Positions 19,242 through 27,066 of a DNA stretch of 27,441 nt are shown piece after piece. The stretch's first letter is position 1. Each line of letters begins with the position of its first letter. The notes below the pieces were generated by a model. That model had not been told where the DNA came from and made no database searches. It saw only the letters and a list, made by a program, of their open reading frames with translations. The translations under genes were made by a program, and so were the position numbers. Origin of the DNA: a virus; IMG/VR virus record IMGVR_UViG_3300007735_000561, positions 1 through 27,441 of that record; one strand, 5' to 3'.

Positions 19242-20091
19242 TGACTTCTGCGTATTTATCCTGTCAAATCGTAGACCGGATAACATTAAAACTCTAGAAA
19301 CACTGGAGCGTTCTGGTTACACCGGCAAATGGTATATCGTGATTGACGACGAAGACCCAACTGGTAATCAATACAAAGCAACTTACGGAGATAAAGTCCT
19401 TGTATTCTCAAAAGCTAAAATTGCACAAACAACAGATTCCTGCGATACTTCAACCGACAGACGCACACCACTCTGGGCTCGTAACGCCTGCTGGGATTTA
19501 GCAAAACAAGTCAAATGTCGTTTCTTTTGCCAACTAGACGACGATTACAGTTGGTTTGCTTACCGCAGAATCGGTCGCAAAAATCCAGCAGAACCACCTA
19601 AATACTCGAATTTTAAAGCACAAAGCCTTGACATCATCTTTACTGGCATGGTCCAATTCCTTCAGGAAACGCCATCCGTTTCCAGCATTGCTTTTTCTCA
19701 AGGAGGTGACTACAACACAGATTCACTAAAAGCAAGACGAGTTCTGCGTAAAGCAATGAACTCATTTTTCTGTGACTCTGAACGCCCATTTAACTTCATC
19801 GGTAAATTTAACGACGACGTCAATACCTACATTTCACACGGTGCTACCGGCAAACTATTCTTTACCTACTGCCCCATTCAGTTAGAACAAGCTCAAACTC
19901 AAAAGAATAAAGGCGGTATCACTGAAGCCTACAAAGAAAGTGGCACTTATGTAAAATCTTTCTACACAGTCATGATCTCTCCATCCTCAACATGGATTGA
20001 ACTCATGGGTCATTCCAATCCACGCTTACATCACACTCATGATTGGAATAAAGTCTGTCCCAAAATTATTCATGAAAAATATCGACGCTAA
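19234..20091 (+). CDS. GT-A-like glycosyltransferase, candidate TET-associated (TAGT) type
   Basis: 285 residues. YIVIDDEDPTGNQY (about 34-47) and the segment ARNACWDLAKQVK followed by FFCQLDDDYSWF (LDDDY at 101-105) form the pattern of a GT-A fold with an acidic metal/sugar-nucleotide site. This combination resembles the TAGT glycosyltransferases described by comparative genomics in phages, where they sit beside base-oxidising TET/JBP genes and ParB-like genes and may add sugar to modified bases. No TET/JBP gene is in this window. Over four 60-base lines counted by hand GC is about 43%, against about 50% in a terL line, which hints at transfer. Alternative: a glycosyltransferase acting on host envelope. 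Confidence 0.6.
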   Translation: MRNDFCVFILSNRRPDNIKTLETLERSGYTGKWYIVIDDEDPTGNQYKATYGDKVLVFSKAKIAQTTDSCDTSTDRRTPLWARNACWDLAKQVKCRFFCQLDDDYSWFAYRRIGRKNPAEPPKYSNFKAQSLDIIFTGMVQFLQETPSVSSIAFSQGGDYNTDSLKARRVLRKAMNSFFCDSERPFNFIGKFNDDVNTYISHGATGKLFFTYCPIQLEQAQTQKNKGGITEAYKESGTYVKSFYTVMISPSSTWIELMGHSNPRLHHTHDWNKVCPKIIHEKYRR

Positions 20092-20131
20092 TATGCTATA
20101 CCTACAATGCACTAAGCCATTCAGTACATAA

Positions 20132-20455
20132 ATGGCAGACCATCGCGGCACTAAAGCAGAAACCGAACTACGCGCACAACGCTTCGCTCGCATCATTGCA
20201 AACGGTGGACGTAGGTCAGACTGCATTCGATTCGCCTCAGAAAACTGGGGGGTTGGTCCTCGCTCCTGCGATAAATACCTTGAACTAGCAAGGCAGCAAC
20301 TCAAAGCTGATTGGGATATTGAACGCCCGCAGATGATCGCTGACCTCCTCTCTCAATGCTCCACACTTCAAATTGAAGCCCGTCGTGCTGGGCAATATCA
20401 CATTGCTCTTGGTGCCATTAACACCGCTGCCAAGCTAGCGCAGCTTTGCTCGTGA
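20132..20455 (+). CDS. terS: Terminase small subunit (putative)
   Basis: 107 residues, start MADHRGTKAETELRAQRFAR. An HTH-like region (GGRRSDCIRFASENWGVGPR, then SCDKYLELARQQLKADWDIE) followed by an oligomerisation helix (AGQYHIALGAINTAAKLAQL) fits TerS proteins that recognise the packaging site. The position directly before terL, with a GTGA overlap, is the strongest evidence. Confidence 0.75.
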   Translation: MADHRGTKAETELRAQRFARIIANGGRRSDCIRFASENWGVGPRSCDKYLELARQQLKADWDIERPQMIADLLSQCSTLQIEARRAGQYHIALGAINTAAKLAQLCS

Positions 20456-21801
20456 GCATCCTTGCTGCAGCTCCTACCGGCAGCGTGCTGCATCAGCTCA
20501 ATTACGGCAACGGTAACGTTGACATACCACAGCTTCTTGCTCACATCCGCTCAGACCTGCACCCAGGGCAACTTGCGTTTGTAGACGATACCAGCACTCA
20601 AATCCTTGGTATCTCCGCAGGCTACGGTGCCGGTAAAACCCGTGCGCTATGCGCTAAAGCAGTCATGCTCGCGGCTGCTAACCAAGGTTTCATCGGTGCA
20701 GTCATGGAACCTACAGGACCGTTGATTCGTGATATTTGGCAAAATGACTTTGAGCAATTCCTAGAAAATTACGAGATACCCTATACCTTTCGCGCATCAC
20801 CGTTGCCTGAGTACATGTTGCACCTGCCAGGCGGTGATACAAAAATCCTCTGTCGATCATTTGAAAACTGGTCACGCATCATCGGCTTGAATCTTGCATG
20901 GGTGTTAGCCGACGAGATTGATACCGTAACGCCCAGCATTGCTAACAAGGCGTTTCCTAAAATCCTCGGTCGCTTGCGTTCCGGTAACGTCCGGCAATTT
21001 GCGGCAGCATCCACACCAGAAGGCTTTCGCTGGATGTGGACTACCTTCGGCAGTGATGAGGCTAAAGCAAGACCAGACCGGCACCTAATCAAAATGCGGA
21101 CCGCTGATAATCCGCACCTGCCGCCAGACTTTATCGAACGATTACAAGCCAACTACGACCCAAGTTTGTTGCGTGCATACCTTGACGGGGAGTTTGTTAA
21201 CCTCACCACCGGGCAGGTTTATGACCGCTTTGATCGCAACAAACACTGCATTGCAAACACGCCAGATACAGCATCAGAATCACTCAGGGTTGGCATTGAC
21301 TTTAACGTCGGCAACATGTCTGCCATCATTGCCGTCAGACTTGGCAGCAGCCTGCTAATCATTGACGAGATCAGCGGCGCACACGACACTGATGCCTTAG
21401 CTCAAGAGATCATTAGGCGTTACCCAGACCGGCGCATTTACGCTTACCCAGATGCCAGCGGTGGCAATCGCAGTACCAACGCAACACAAACCGACATTGC
21501 CATCCTTGAGTCGTACGGCATGGCAAACCAATCACCACGCGCCAACCCACCCGTGCGTGATCGTGTAGCCGCAGTACAGGCTTTGCTAGAAAACGGCAAA
21601 GGTGAAGTCAGACTGCAAATCGCCCATACCTGCAAACGTCTGATCGAGTGCCTAGAGCTACAGTGCTACACCGAAAAGGGCGACCCCGATAAGGACGCAG
21701 GGTTTGACCACATGAACGACGCCTTAGGATACCTTGTCTGGCGTGAGTTTAACCCGCTGCACGCTAAGGCTGGCAAAGGCACCGGAATTAGGATATACTA
21801 A
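20452..21801 (+). CDS. terL: Terminase large subunit
   Basis: 449 residues from the GTG at 20452, which overlaps the TerS stop (GTGA); the TTG at 20446 is an alternative. ATPase: Walker A ISAGYGAGKT (54-63), Walker B VLADE (151-155), coupling-type region AAASTPEG (185-191). RNase H-like nuclease: GIDFNVG (Asp283), YAYPDASGG (Asp334) and DHMNDALGY (Asp423). The enzyme pumps DNA into the prohead and cuts it. Length and motif order are normal for the terminase_6C group. Confidence 0.95.
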   Translation: MSILAAAPTGSVLHQLNYGNGNVDIPQLLAHIRSDLHPGQLAFVDDTSTQILGISAGYGAGKTRALCAKAVMLAAANQGFIGAVMEPTGPLIRDIWQNDFEQFLENYEIPYTFRASPLPEYMLHLPGGDTKILCRSFENWSRIIGLNLAWVLADEIDTVTPSIANKAFPKILGRLRSGNVRQFAAASTPEGFRWMWTTFGSDEAKARPDRHLIKMRTADNPHLPPDFIERLQANYDPSLLRAYLDGEFVNLTTGQVYDRFDRNKHCIANTPDTASESLRVGIDFNVGNMSAIIAVRLGSSLLIIDEISGAHDTDALAQEIIRRYPDRRIYAYPDASGGNRSTNATQTDIAILESYGMANQSPRANPPVRDRVAAVQALLENGKGEVRLQIAHTCKRLIECLELQCYTEKGDPDKDAGFDHMNDALGYLVWREFNPLHAKAGKGTGIRIY

Positions 21802-21826
21802 GCAGCGTTCAACATTGAGCCTACTA

Positions 21827-22144
21827 ATGCTCGTCGGTCAAGAACTACTCGCCAAAGTCAAAGAGCTTGGTGACCTTAACAAATCCGATCTCGTTCGTGA
21901 GTGTGGCTACGTCAAAGGTGACAAACTTTGTTTCACCCAGTTTTACGAAGCACTCCTCGATGCCAAGGGTCTGCAAATGAAGCCTACGCTTAAGCGTGGT
22001 CGTCATTTGACCTACAAAACCAAAGTTCAGTTCAACGGCAAACTTTCCATTGGCGAAAATTACGTCAAGGAAATGGGCTTCCAGCCTGGTGATGAATTTG
22101 AGATCAAAATTGGTCGCAAATCTGTTACCCTCGCTGCTGTCTAA
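21827..22144 (+). CDS. Cyanobacterial-type AbrB (cyAbrB) transcription regulator
   Basis: 105 residues. The N-terminal part (QELLAKVKELGDLNKSDLVR, CGYVKGDKLCFTQFYEALLD) and C-terminal AbrB swapped-hairpin domain (KVQFNGKLSIGENYVKEMG, PGDEFEIKIGRKSVTL) have the order of the cyAbrB family, which is typical of cyanobacteria and, unlike Bacillus AbrB, has the DNA-binding domain at the C-terminus. Known host members act as abundant DNA-binding regulators of carbon and nitrogen genes. Here it sits between terL and portal, so it is expected to be expressed late. It could redirect host transcription, replace a host nucleoid protein or control lysogeny; sequence alone cannot decide. Confidence 0.85.
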   Translation: MLVGQELLAKVKELGDLNKSDLVRECGYVKGDKLCFTQFYEALLDAKGLQMKPTLKRGRHLTYKTKVQFNGKLSIGENYVKEMGFQPGDEFEIKIGRKSVTLAAV

Positions 22145-22171
22145 ACTGATTCATAGCCTGCGGGATCAACA

Positions 22172-23620
22172 GTGGTTTACACCGGCTTCACTCATTACGA
22201 CCGCCAAATAACCTCTAACGTCTCGCAGGTCAATGACCCGAATGCCGCTTGGCGTAATCAGGAACCCCATTGGATCCTTTTAGAAGATCTGATCGGTGGC
22301 ACCTACGAATTGCGTCGGCGGCATCGGCGTTACCTTCCGCAGGAACCACGAGAGCAGGACGAAAGCTACGACAATCGGTTAGCGCGTAGCACCTGTCCAC
22401 CGTATTACCAACGCCTTGAACGGATGTTCGCGGGCATGTTGACCCGCAAACCCGTCAGGCTAAATGATGTATCAGATATTGTCCGTGAACAGCTATTCGA
22501 TGTAGACCTTCAAGGCAATGACTTGAACGTCTGGACGTATGAAGCTGCACGCAAAATGGTGCGTTACGGGCATGTTGGTGTGCTTGTGGATGCTCCTGCT
22601 GCTGGTGAAAATGGAAGACCTTATTGGGTTAGTTATACGCCGCGTGAAATCCTTGGCTGGCGTACTGAACTAAAAGATGGCGCACAAAAGCTAACGCAAC
22701 TGCGCCTACTGGAAAAGGTCATCGTGCCCGATGGTTTATACGGTGAAAAGCAAATGGAGCAGGTGCGTGTACTAACGCCTGGCGCATTTGAACTGCACCG
22801 CCGTGATGAAAAAGGTGCCTTCCAAATTCATGACAGTGGCGCCACCACTCTTGATCAGATTCCTTTTGCTGTTGCTTACGCTAACCGCGTGAACTTTATG
22901 GAGTCACGCCCACCGCTAGAAGATATTGCAGAACTAAACCTAAAAGCGTATCAAGTCCAATCTGATCTTGATAATCAACTGCACATCTCCGCTGTGCCGA
23001 TGCTTGCCTTCTTTGGCTTCCCATCATCAGCCGAGGAGGTATCAGCCGGTCCTGGTGAGGCTATTGCCTTCCCTGCAGAAGGCGATGCACGGTATATCGA
23101 GCCTGAGGGTAAAAGTTTTGAGGCGCAGTTCCGCAGGCTGGAACAAATTGCAGTGCAGATCAATGAATTGGGTCTGTCTGCTGTACTAGGTCAAAAGTTA
23201 AGCGCCGAAACTGCAGAGGCAAAGCGTATCGACCGCAGCCAAGGCGACAGCACAATGATGGTCATTGCACAAAATATGCAAGACCTGATTGATAACTGCC
23301 TGACATGGCACGCACAATATCTAAACATTTCGCAGGCTGGTAGTTCTTACGTTAACCGTGACTTCCTTGGCGGCAGACTGGAACCGCAGGAGATCCAATC
23401 GCTGCTGGCACTTTATACCGCTGGCACCATCACACAAAAGACCCTACTAGATCAGCTTTACGAAGGCGAAGTCTTAGGCGATGAGTTTGATGTAGAAGAA
23501 GAATTAGAGGCTACACAAAATGGCGGACTCATTGACATGAACGAGCCTGAGCCGGTAGGCAATGAAACGATGCCTGAAGTTTCAGCGGAGCCTGAGGATA
23601 CAGACGAAATCCCGGCATGA
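22172..23620 (+). CDS. Portal protein, DUF4055 type
   Basis: 482 residues from a GTG start. LIGGTYELRRRHRRYLPQEP, DNRLARSTCPPYYQRLERMF and AGMLTRKP are the typical N-terminal pattern of DUF4055 phage portal proteins, and a long helical stem (IAELNLKAYQVQSDLDNQLH) and clip-like region follow. It forms the dodecameric DNA channel at one capsid vertex and docks TerL. The acidic, Glu/Pro-rich C-terminus (about 445-482) is probably flexible. Its stop overlaps the next gene by ATGA. Confidence 0.85.
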   Translation: MVYTGFTHYDRQITSNVSQVNDPNAAWRNQEPHWILLEDLIGGTYELRRRHRRYLPQEPREQDESYDNRLARSTCPPYYQRLERMFAGMLTRKPVRLNDVSDIVREQLFDVDLQGNDLNVWTYEAARKMVRYGHVGVLVDAPAAGENGRPYWVSYTPREILGWRTELKDGAQKLTQLRLLEKVIVPDGLYGEKQMEQVRVLTPGAFELHRRDEKGAFQIHDSGATTLDQIPFAVAYANRVNFMESRPPLEDIAELNLKAYQVQSDLDNQLHISAVPMLAFFGFPSSAEEVSAGPGEAIAFPAEGDARYIEPEGKSFEAQFRRLEQIAVQINELGLSAVLGQKLSAETAEAKRIDRSQGDSTMMVIAQNMQDLIDNCLTWHAQYLNISQAGSSYVNRDFLGGRLEPQEIQSLLALYTAGTITQKTLLDQLYEGEVLGDEFDVEEELEATQNGGLIDMNEPEPVGNETMPEVSAEPEDTDEIPA

Positions 23621-23898
23621 TGGGATCAATATTTCAGCTATTACAAATGAGCATCCGTAAGCCACGAAAGCAGCAACTTGCTTGCAGCCGCAAGGAGATG
23701 CCACAGGATGTATTTGCAATTATCAGACTTGCATGGTTTAAGAATGGTAAGCAATATTCAGTAGAGGAACTGCAAGTTTTAACGGCTTGTCCAGACACTA
23801 TTTATACGGTACAAAAGTTAGTACACGAAGCGTTAAAAGCTGGTGCTGATGTTTCTGTTCTAACTGCGTGTGATCCAACGAAGCTTGGGTTTGTGTAA
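23617..23898 (+). CDS. Small hypothetical protein (93 aa)
   Basis: Helical and basic at the N-terminus (SIRKPRKQQLACSRKEM), then DVFAIIRLAWFKNGKQYSVE and VQKLVHEALKAGADVSVLT. Overlaps both neighbours by a few bases. It lies between portal and MuF, a place where small head accessory proteins occur, but no family was recognised. DNA here is A/T-richer than in the portal gene. Confidence 0.55.
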   Translation: MMGSIFQLLQMSIRKPRKQQLACSRKEMPQDVFAIIRLAWFKNGKQYSVEELQVLTACPDTIYTVQKLVHEALKAGADVSVLTACDPTKLGFV

Positions 23899-25091
23899 TG
23901 GCAACGCTATCCAGCTTGTACCGTAACGCGATTGACCTTAATCGCTTCAGCAATAGTGTGTCACGGCAGATCGTTAGTTCCTATAACGACATCATCATTG
24001 ATGCGGTCAATCAACTCAGAACGATTGACGAATTAGCTGCACCAGTCAAAGCAGCACGACTCCGTGCAATCTTGGCGCAACTTAAAGCATCGTTAGGTAC
24101 TTGGTCTAATGCCAGTGTGCAGTCTGTTGCCGCAGAACTGCAAGGTTTATCGTTGTTACAGTCTGATTTTGTCACTGATCAACTGCGTCGCGCCTTACCG
24201 GCAGGTGCCAGAAACATCGTCAATACCGTTGAAATCAGTCCGCAGTTTGCACAGTCCGTCGTCACAACCGACCCAACGCAGATCAACGTAGTCACGCTCA
24301 GCGATGACCTTGTTGCTGCTGTTCAGGGTGCTCCGCAAACTTATAGCCTGACAGCAGCCAAGGGCGCCACAATCACCTTGCCCAATGGCGAAGTAGTTAC
24401 CAAAGCGTTTAACGGCATCGTTGAATCACAGGCTGAACTGTTTTCGCAGGTAGTTCGCAATGGTCTGCTAACTGGTGAACCCACCCCTGAGATTGCTAAA
24501 CGATTGATTGGCAGGCTTGAGATTGGGCAAAAGGGTAGCGTTCGGCAAATTGCTGAAGCCGGTGGACAAGCAACCAAAGCTGCCAACCATCAGGTAATGA
24601 CACTGGTTCGCACAAGTATCAACCAAGTTGCTAACGCTGCCAGTCAACAGGTTTACGAAGCAAATCAGGACATTACCAAGAAGTACAAATACGTTGCCAC
24701 GTTGGACTCCCGCACCAGTCCAATCTGCCGTGCGTTAGACGGTAAGGAGTTTGTTTATGGCAAAGGACCAATGCCTCCGCAACACTTCAACTGCAGGTCA
24801 ACGACGGTGCCTGTCATTGATTACGAGGAGTTAGGCTTCACGCCACCGCCTCCTGGCAGGCGAGCCAGCATGGACGGTCAAGTGCCAGCCGATCAAACCT
24901 ATGGGCAATGGTTAGCAAAGCAGCCAAAGGCTGTGCAGGCTGACGTATTAGGCAAAGAGAAAGTTCGATATTTTGAGCTGCTATCCGAAAAGTACGGTCC
25001 ACAAAATGCCATCGTCAAACTTGTGCGCGATGATGGTTCAGAGTTATCGTTACAGCAATTACAGCGCCGTTATGGAGCAGTTAACCCTTAA
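23898..25091 (+). CDS. Phage head morphogenesis protein (MuF/SPP1 gp7-like)
   Basis: 397 residues. Long helical N-terminal region, then the MuF-type domain: VMTLVRTSINQVANAASQQV (233-252), YVATLDSRTSPICRALDG (265-282), KGPMPPQHFNCRSTTVPV (289-306) with the conserved Cys and His residues. Family members are minor head proteins bound to portal and carried inside the capsid. The C-terminal 80 residues (DQTYGQWLAKQPKAVQADVL) resemble the extra region found in many homologues. Confidence 0.9.
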   Translation: MATLSSLYRNAIDLNRFSNSVSRQIVSSYNDIIIDAVNQLRTIDELAAPVKAARLRAILAQLKASLGTWSNASVQSVAAELQGLSLLQSDFVTDQLRRALPAGARNIVNTVEISPQFAQSVVTTDPTQINVVTLSDDLVAAVQGAPQTYSLTAAKGATITLPNGEVVTKAFNGIVESQAELFSQVVRNGLLTGEPTPEIAKRLIGRLEIGQKGSVRQIAEAGGQATKAANHQVMTLVRTSINQVANAASQQVYEANQDITKKYKYVATLDSRTSPICRALDGKEFVYGKGPMPPQHFNCRSTTVPVIDYEELGFTPPPPGRRASMDGQVPADQTYGQWLAKQPKAVQADVLGKEKVRYFELLSEKYGPQNAIVKLVRDDGSELSLQQLQRRYGAVNP

Positions 25092-25365
25092 ATACACCTA
25101 TGCCGACGGGCGCAAGGCTTCTGAGTTTGAGCCGATCCAGATTGATGGTCAAACGGTTGAGGCACGGTACGTTCAGCAACCAAACGGCACCGCTGGATGG
25201 TTTGATCGGCAAGGGCTACGCTTGAACTACCCGTCTACTACCGATGGCAAAGAAACCAACCAAAGCCGAAAAGAAAGTCGGCAAGGTGATGAAGGAGTAC
25301 AAAGAGGGAACGCTGCACAGCGGCAAGCCCGGAAAGGGCAAGGGTCCGGTCGTCAAAAGCCGTAA
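25072..25365 (+). CDS. Small hypothetical protein (97 aa) overlapping the next gene
   Basis: Start at 25072 (MEQLTLKYTYADGRKASEFE), 20 bases before the MuF stop. The first about 57 residues look like a small beta-rich protein (VEARYVQQPNGTAGWFDRQG). The last 40 residues are read from a different frame of the 25244-25429 gene and are Gln/Arg/Lys-rich; they may be functional or a passive overlap. Confidence 0.55.
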   Translation: MEQLTLKYTYADGRKASEFEPIQIDGQTVEARYVQQPNGTAGWFDRQGLRLNYPSTTDGKETNQSRKESRQGDEGVQRGNAAQRQARKGQGSGRQKP

Positions 25366-25429
25366 GCAAGCTATTGCCATTGCCCTGAGCGAAGCCGGCA
25401 AAGCCCGTAAGCCCAAGGGTAAGAAGTGA
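25244..25429 (+). CDS. Small basic protein, DUF6496-like (61 aa)
   Basis: Lys-rich: AEKKVGKVMKEYKEGTLHSG, then GPVVKSRKQAIAIALSEAGK. This pattern ('KVGKVM.EFKEGTLHSG...V.SRKQAIAIALSEAG') is one I recognise from a widespread small phage and bacterial protein family. The role is unknown; the strong charge suggests DNA or capsid interior binding. Confidence 0.75.
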   Translation: MAKKPTKAEKKVGKVMKEYKEGTLHSGKPGKGKGPVVKSRKQAIAIALSEAGKARKPKGKK

Positions 25430-25596
25430 TGGCAGCCAAAAAGCCTGGGCTGTACGCCAACATCGCTGCTAAACGGAAGCGGATTGAGGAGGGCTCCAAG
25501 GAGCGCAAGGCCCGCCGTGGTGAAGCTGATTATCCCGAGCCCGGCGCGTTCAAGGCTGCTGCCAAGACTGCTAAAAAACGGAAGCCTAAAAAATGA
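25429..25596 (+). CDS. Small basic protein (55 aa)
   Basis: Overlaps the previous stop (TGATG). The sequence MAAKKPGLYANIAAKRKRIE ends in AFKAAAKTAKKRKPKK. The 'KPGLYANI.AKRKRI..GS' pattern is frequent, from memory, in small proteins near capsid genes. Function unknown; net charge strongly positive. Confidence 0.75.
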   Translation: MAAKKPGLYANIAAKRKRIEEGSKERKARRGEADYPEPGAFKAAAKTAKKRKPKK

Positions 25597-25772
25597 ACGG
25601 CAGGATCTGGGAAGGTGGCTGCACTTACCTCAAGTGCGCTGACGGCATGATTGAAGGCCGGTTCATCTTCCCAACGCCGAACAACCCCGAAGTTTTGGGC
25701 GCTTTGATGAGTAGGTTGGCCAGCGGTATTGAGGTCATCATTTGCACGGAGGAAGACGACGATGACGATTGA
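25593..25772 (+). CDS. Small hypothetical protein with acidic tail (59 aa)
   Basis: MNGRIWEGGCTYLKCADGMI with a Cys pair, a helix (NPEVLGALMSRLASGIEVII) and a run of acidic residues at the end (CTEEDDDDD). Overlaps neighbours on both sides, including 11 bases with the next gene. Function unknown. Confidence 0.6.
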   Translation: MNGRIWEGGCTYLKCADGMIEGRFIFPTPNNPEVLGALMSRLASGIEVIICTEEDDDDD

Positions 25773-26037
25773 GTACCGGGGCGAAAAATTTGAGGGCTAC
25801 AACAAACCCAAGCGCACACCAAACCACCCCACCAAGTCCCACGCCGTCCTGGCCAAGGAAGGGGACAAGGTAAAACTCATCCGTTTCGGTCAGCAGGGCG
25901 TGTCAGGCTCACCACCGCAAAAAGGAGAATCAGCAGCAGACAAGGCCAGAAGGGCATCGTTCAAGGCACGCCATGCGGCCAATATCGCCAAAGGCAAAAT
26001 GTCAGCGGCGTGGTGGTCAAGCAAGGAAAAATGGTGA
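25762..26037 (+). CDS. Small basic phage protein (DUF6321-like, 91 aa)
   Basis: Start at 25762 (MTIEYRGEKFEGYNKPKRTP). The core KSHAVLAKEGDKVKLIRFGQ, then GESAADKARRASFKARHAAN and a WW end follows a recognisable family of small phage proteins with 'SHAVLAKEG.K.KLIRFGQQG..G'. Basic and probably partly helical. Role unknown; the position before scaffold and capsid suggests a virion or packaging protein. Confidence 0.75.
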   Translation: MTIEYRGEKFEGYNKPKRTPNHPTKSHAVLAKEGDKVKLIRFGQQGVSGSPPQKGESAADKARRASFKARHAANIAKGKMSAAWWSSKEKW

Positions 26038-26038
26038 A

Positions 26039-26233
26039 CTAACGACCTTCATCGCGGTGTATCCGGTCTTTCAGCTCTGAAACATACTTACGCAGCGCGT
26101 TGGCATTTTCGATGTGCCACCGTTCCCCCGTCCGCAGATACTGCCGCGTGTGCAGGTCGATGGCCTTCAGCATGTGGTGAATAACGGGATTCCACGGCTC
26201 ACGTACAGGCGTATCCCATTCCCGGCGTGACAT
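26039..26233 (-). CDS. Small hypothetical protein on the opposite strand (64 aa)
   Basis: MSRREWDTPVREPWNPVIHH, then a helical part (LKAIDLHTRQYLRTGERWHI, ENANALRKYVSELKDRIH). 'EWDTPV.EPWNPVIHH..KAIDLH' is a pattern I remember from cyanophage small proteins. It is the only minus-strand gene in the head module, ending 1 base from the convergent stop and starting 55 bases from the divergent scaffold gene. Confidence 0.7.
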   Translation of the reverse strand: MSRREWDTPVREPWNPVIHHMLKAIDLHTRQYLRTGERWHIENANALRKYVSELKDRIHRDEGR

Positions 26234-26287
26234 GTGCCCTTGGGCCCAATTACCTATACACTTTGGCGGTAAACCCTACGGGTCACA

Positions 26288-26983
26288 ATGTCTGAAGAAC
26301 AACTGCAGGAAGCTACGCCGACTGCCAGCAACGATGAACTTGAAGCTCTCAAGCGGAGCATCGAAGGTTTAGAGCGCAAAAACTTTGAGCTGATTGGCAA
26401 ACTCAAGGAACAAAAGGAAAAGGCCGTCTCTGTTCCTGATGGCGTTGATGTAAAAGAACTCCTTGAGTTCAAACGCAAAAAGGAACAAGAGGAACTGGAA
26501 TCAAAGGGCAAATACGACGAAGCCCTGAAACAGTACGCTCAGCAGTTCCAAGTACGCGAAGAGGATTACAAGAAGCGTATTGCCGAGTTGGAGTCAAAAC
26601 TGACGGTCAACCAACTTGATAATCGCGTGGTTGCAATCCTTGCCGAGCAGGGTGCCCATAACCCGCATGATGCACTGCGTCTGGTGCGCGATCAACTGAA
26701 ACTGGACGAAAACGGAAACCCCGTAGCTGTTGACGGCTACAACGAAATCCCGATGGATCAGTGGGTTGAGCGCCTGAAAGCCGATCGTGGCTATCTGTTC
26801 AAGGCTCCGACGATTAAAGGTTCTGGTGCGCCTATCGGCATCAAAACCACATCGTCCGACATTCCGGCTGGCACTAAAAATCCGTTTACCAAGGAGTATT
26901 TCAACTTGACCGAGCAATCGCGGCTGTACCGCACTGATCGTGATCTGTACGAACGCTTGAAGGCTGCCGCCAACAATGCTTAA
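26288..26983 (+). CDS. Capsid scaffolding protein
   Basis: 231 residues, acidic and Lys-rich, with a long coiled coil (about 14-115: DELEALKRSIEGLERKNFEL, ELLEFKRKKEQEELESKGKY, REEDYKKRIAELESKL) and a more compact C-terminal part that would bind the capsid protein (NPFTKEYFNLTEQSRLYRTD). It lies directly before the major capsid gene, the normal place. It should guide prohead assembly and then leave. A possible promoter box TATACA lies at 26255-26260. Confidence 0.85.
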   Translation: MSEEQLQEATPTASNDELEALKRSIEGLERKNFELIGKLKEQKEKAVSVPDGVDVKELLEFKRKKEQEELESKGKYDEALKQYAQQFQVREEDYKKRIAELESKLTVNQLDNRVVAILAEQGAHNPHDALRLVRDQLKLDENGNPVAVDGYNEIPMDQWVERLKADRGYLFKAPTIKGSGAPIGIKTTSSDIPAGTKNPFTKEYFNLTEQSRLYRTDRDLYERLKAAANNA

Positions 26984-27054
26984 TATGTAATCGCTAGACG
27001 TAATTGGCTACGCCGGTTCGTCATTGGGTTACGCCCGCACCGTAAAACCATTTT

Positions 27055-27066
27055 GGAGATTTCACC
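27055..27066 (+). promoter_or_regulatory. Ribosome binding site of the capsid gene
   Basis: GGAG at 27055-27058 stands 8 bases before the GTG start at 27067. This clear Shine-Dalgarno, rare in this window, fits the high expression expected of the capsid protein and supports the GTG start. Confidence 0.7.

Noticed and set aside
26999-27033. Hairpin CGTAA/TTACG in the capsid leader
   Set aside because: Five pairs with a 25-base loop are not convincing.
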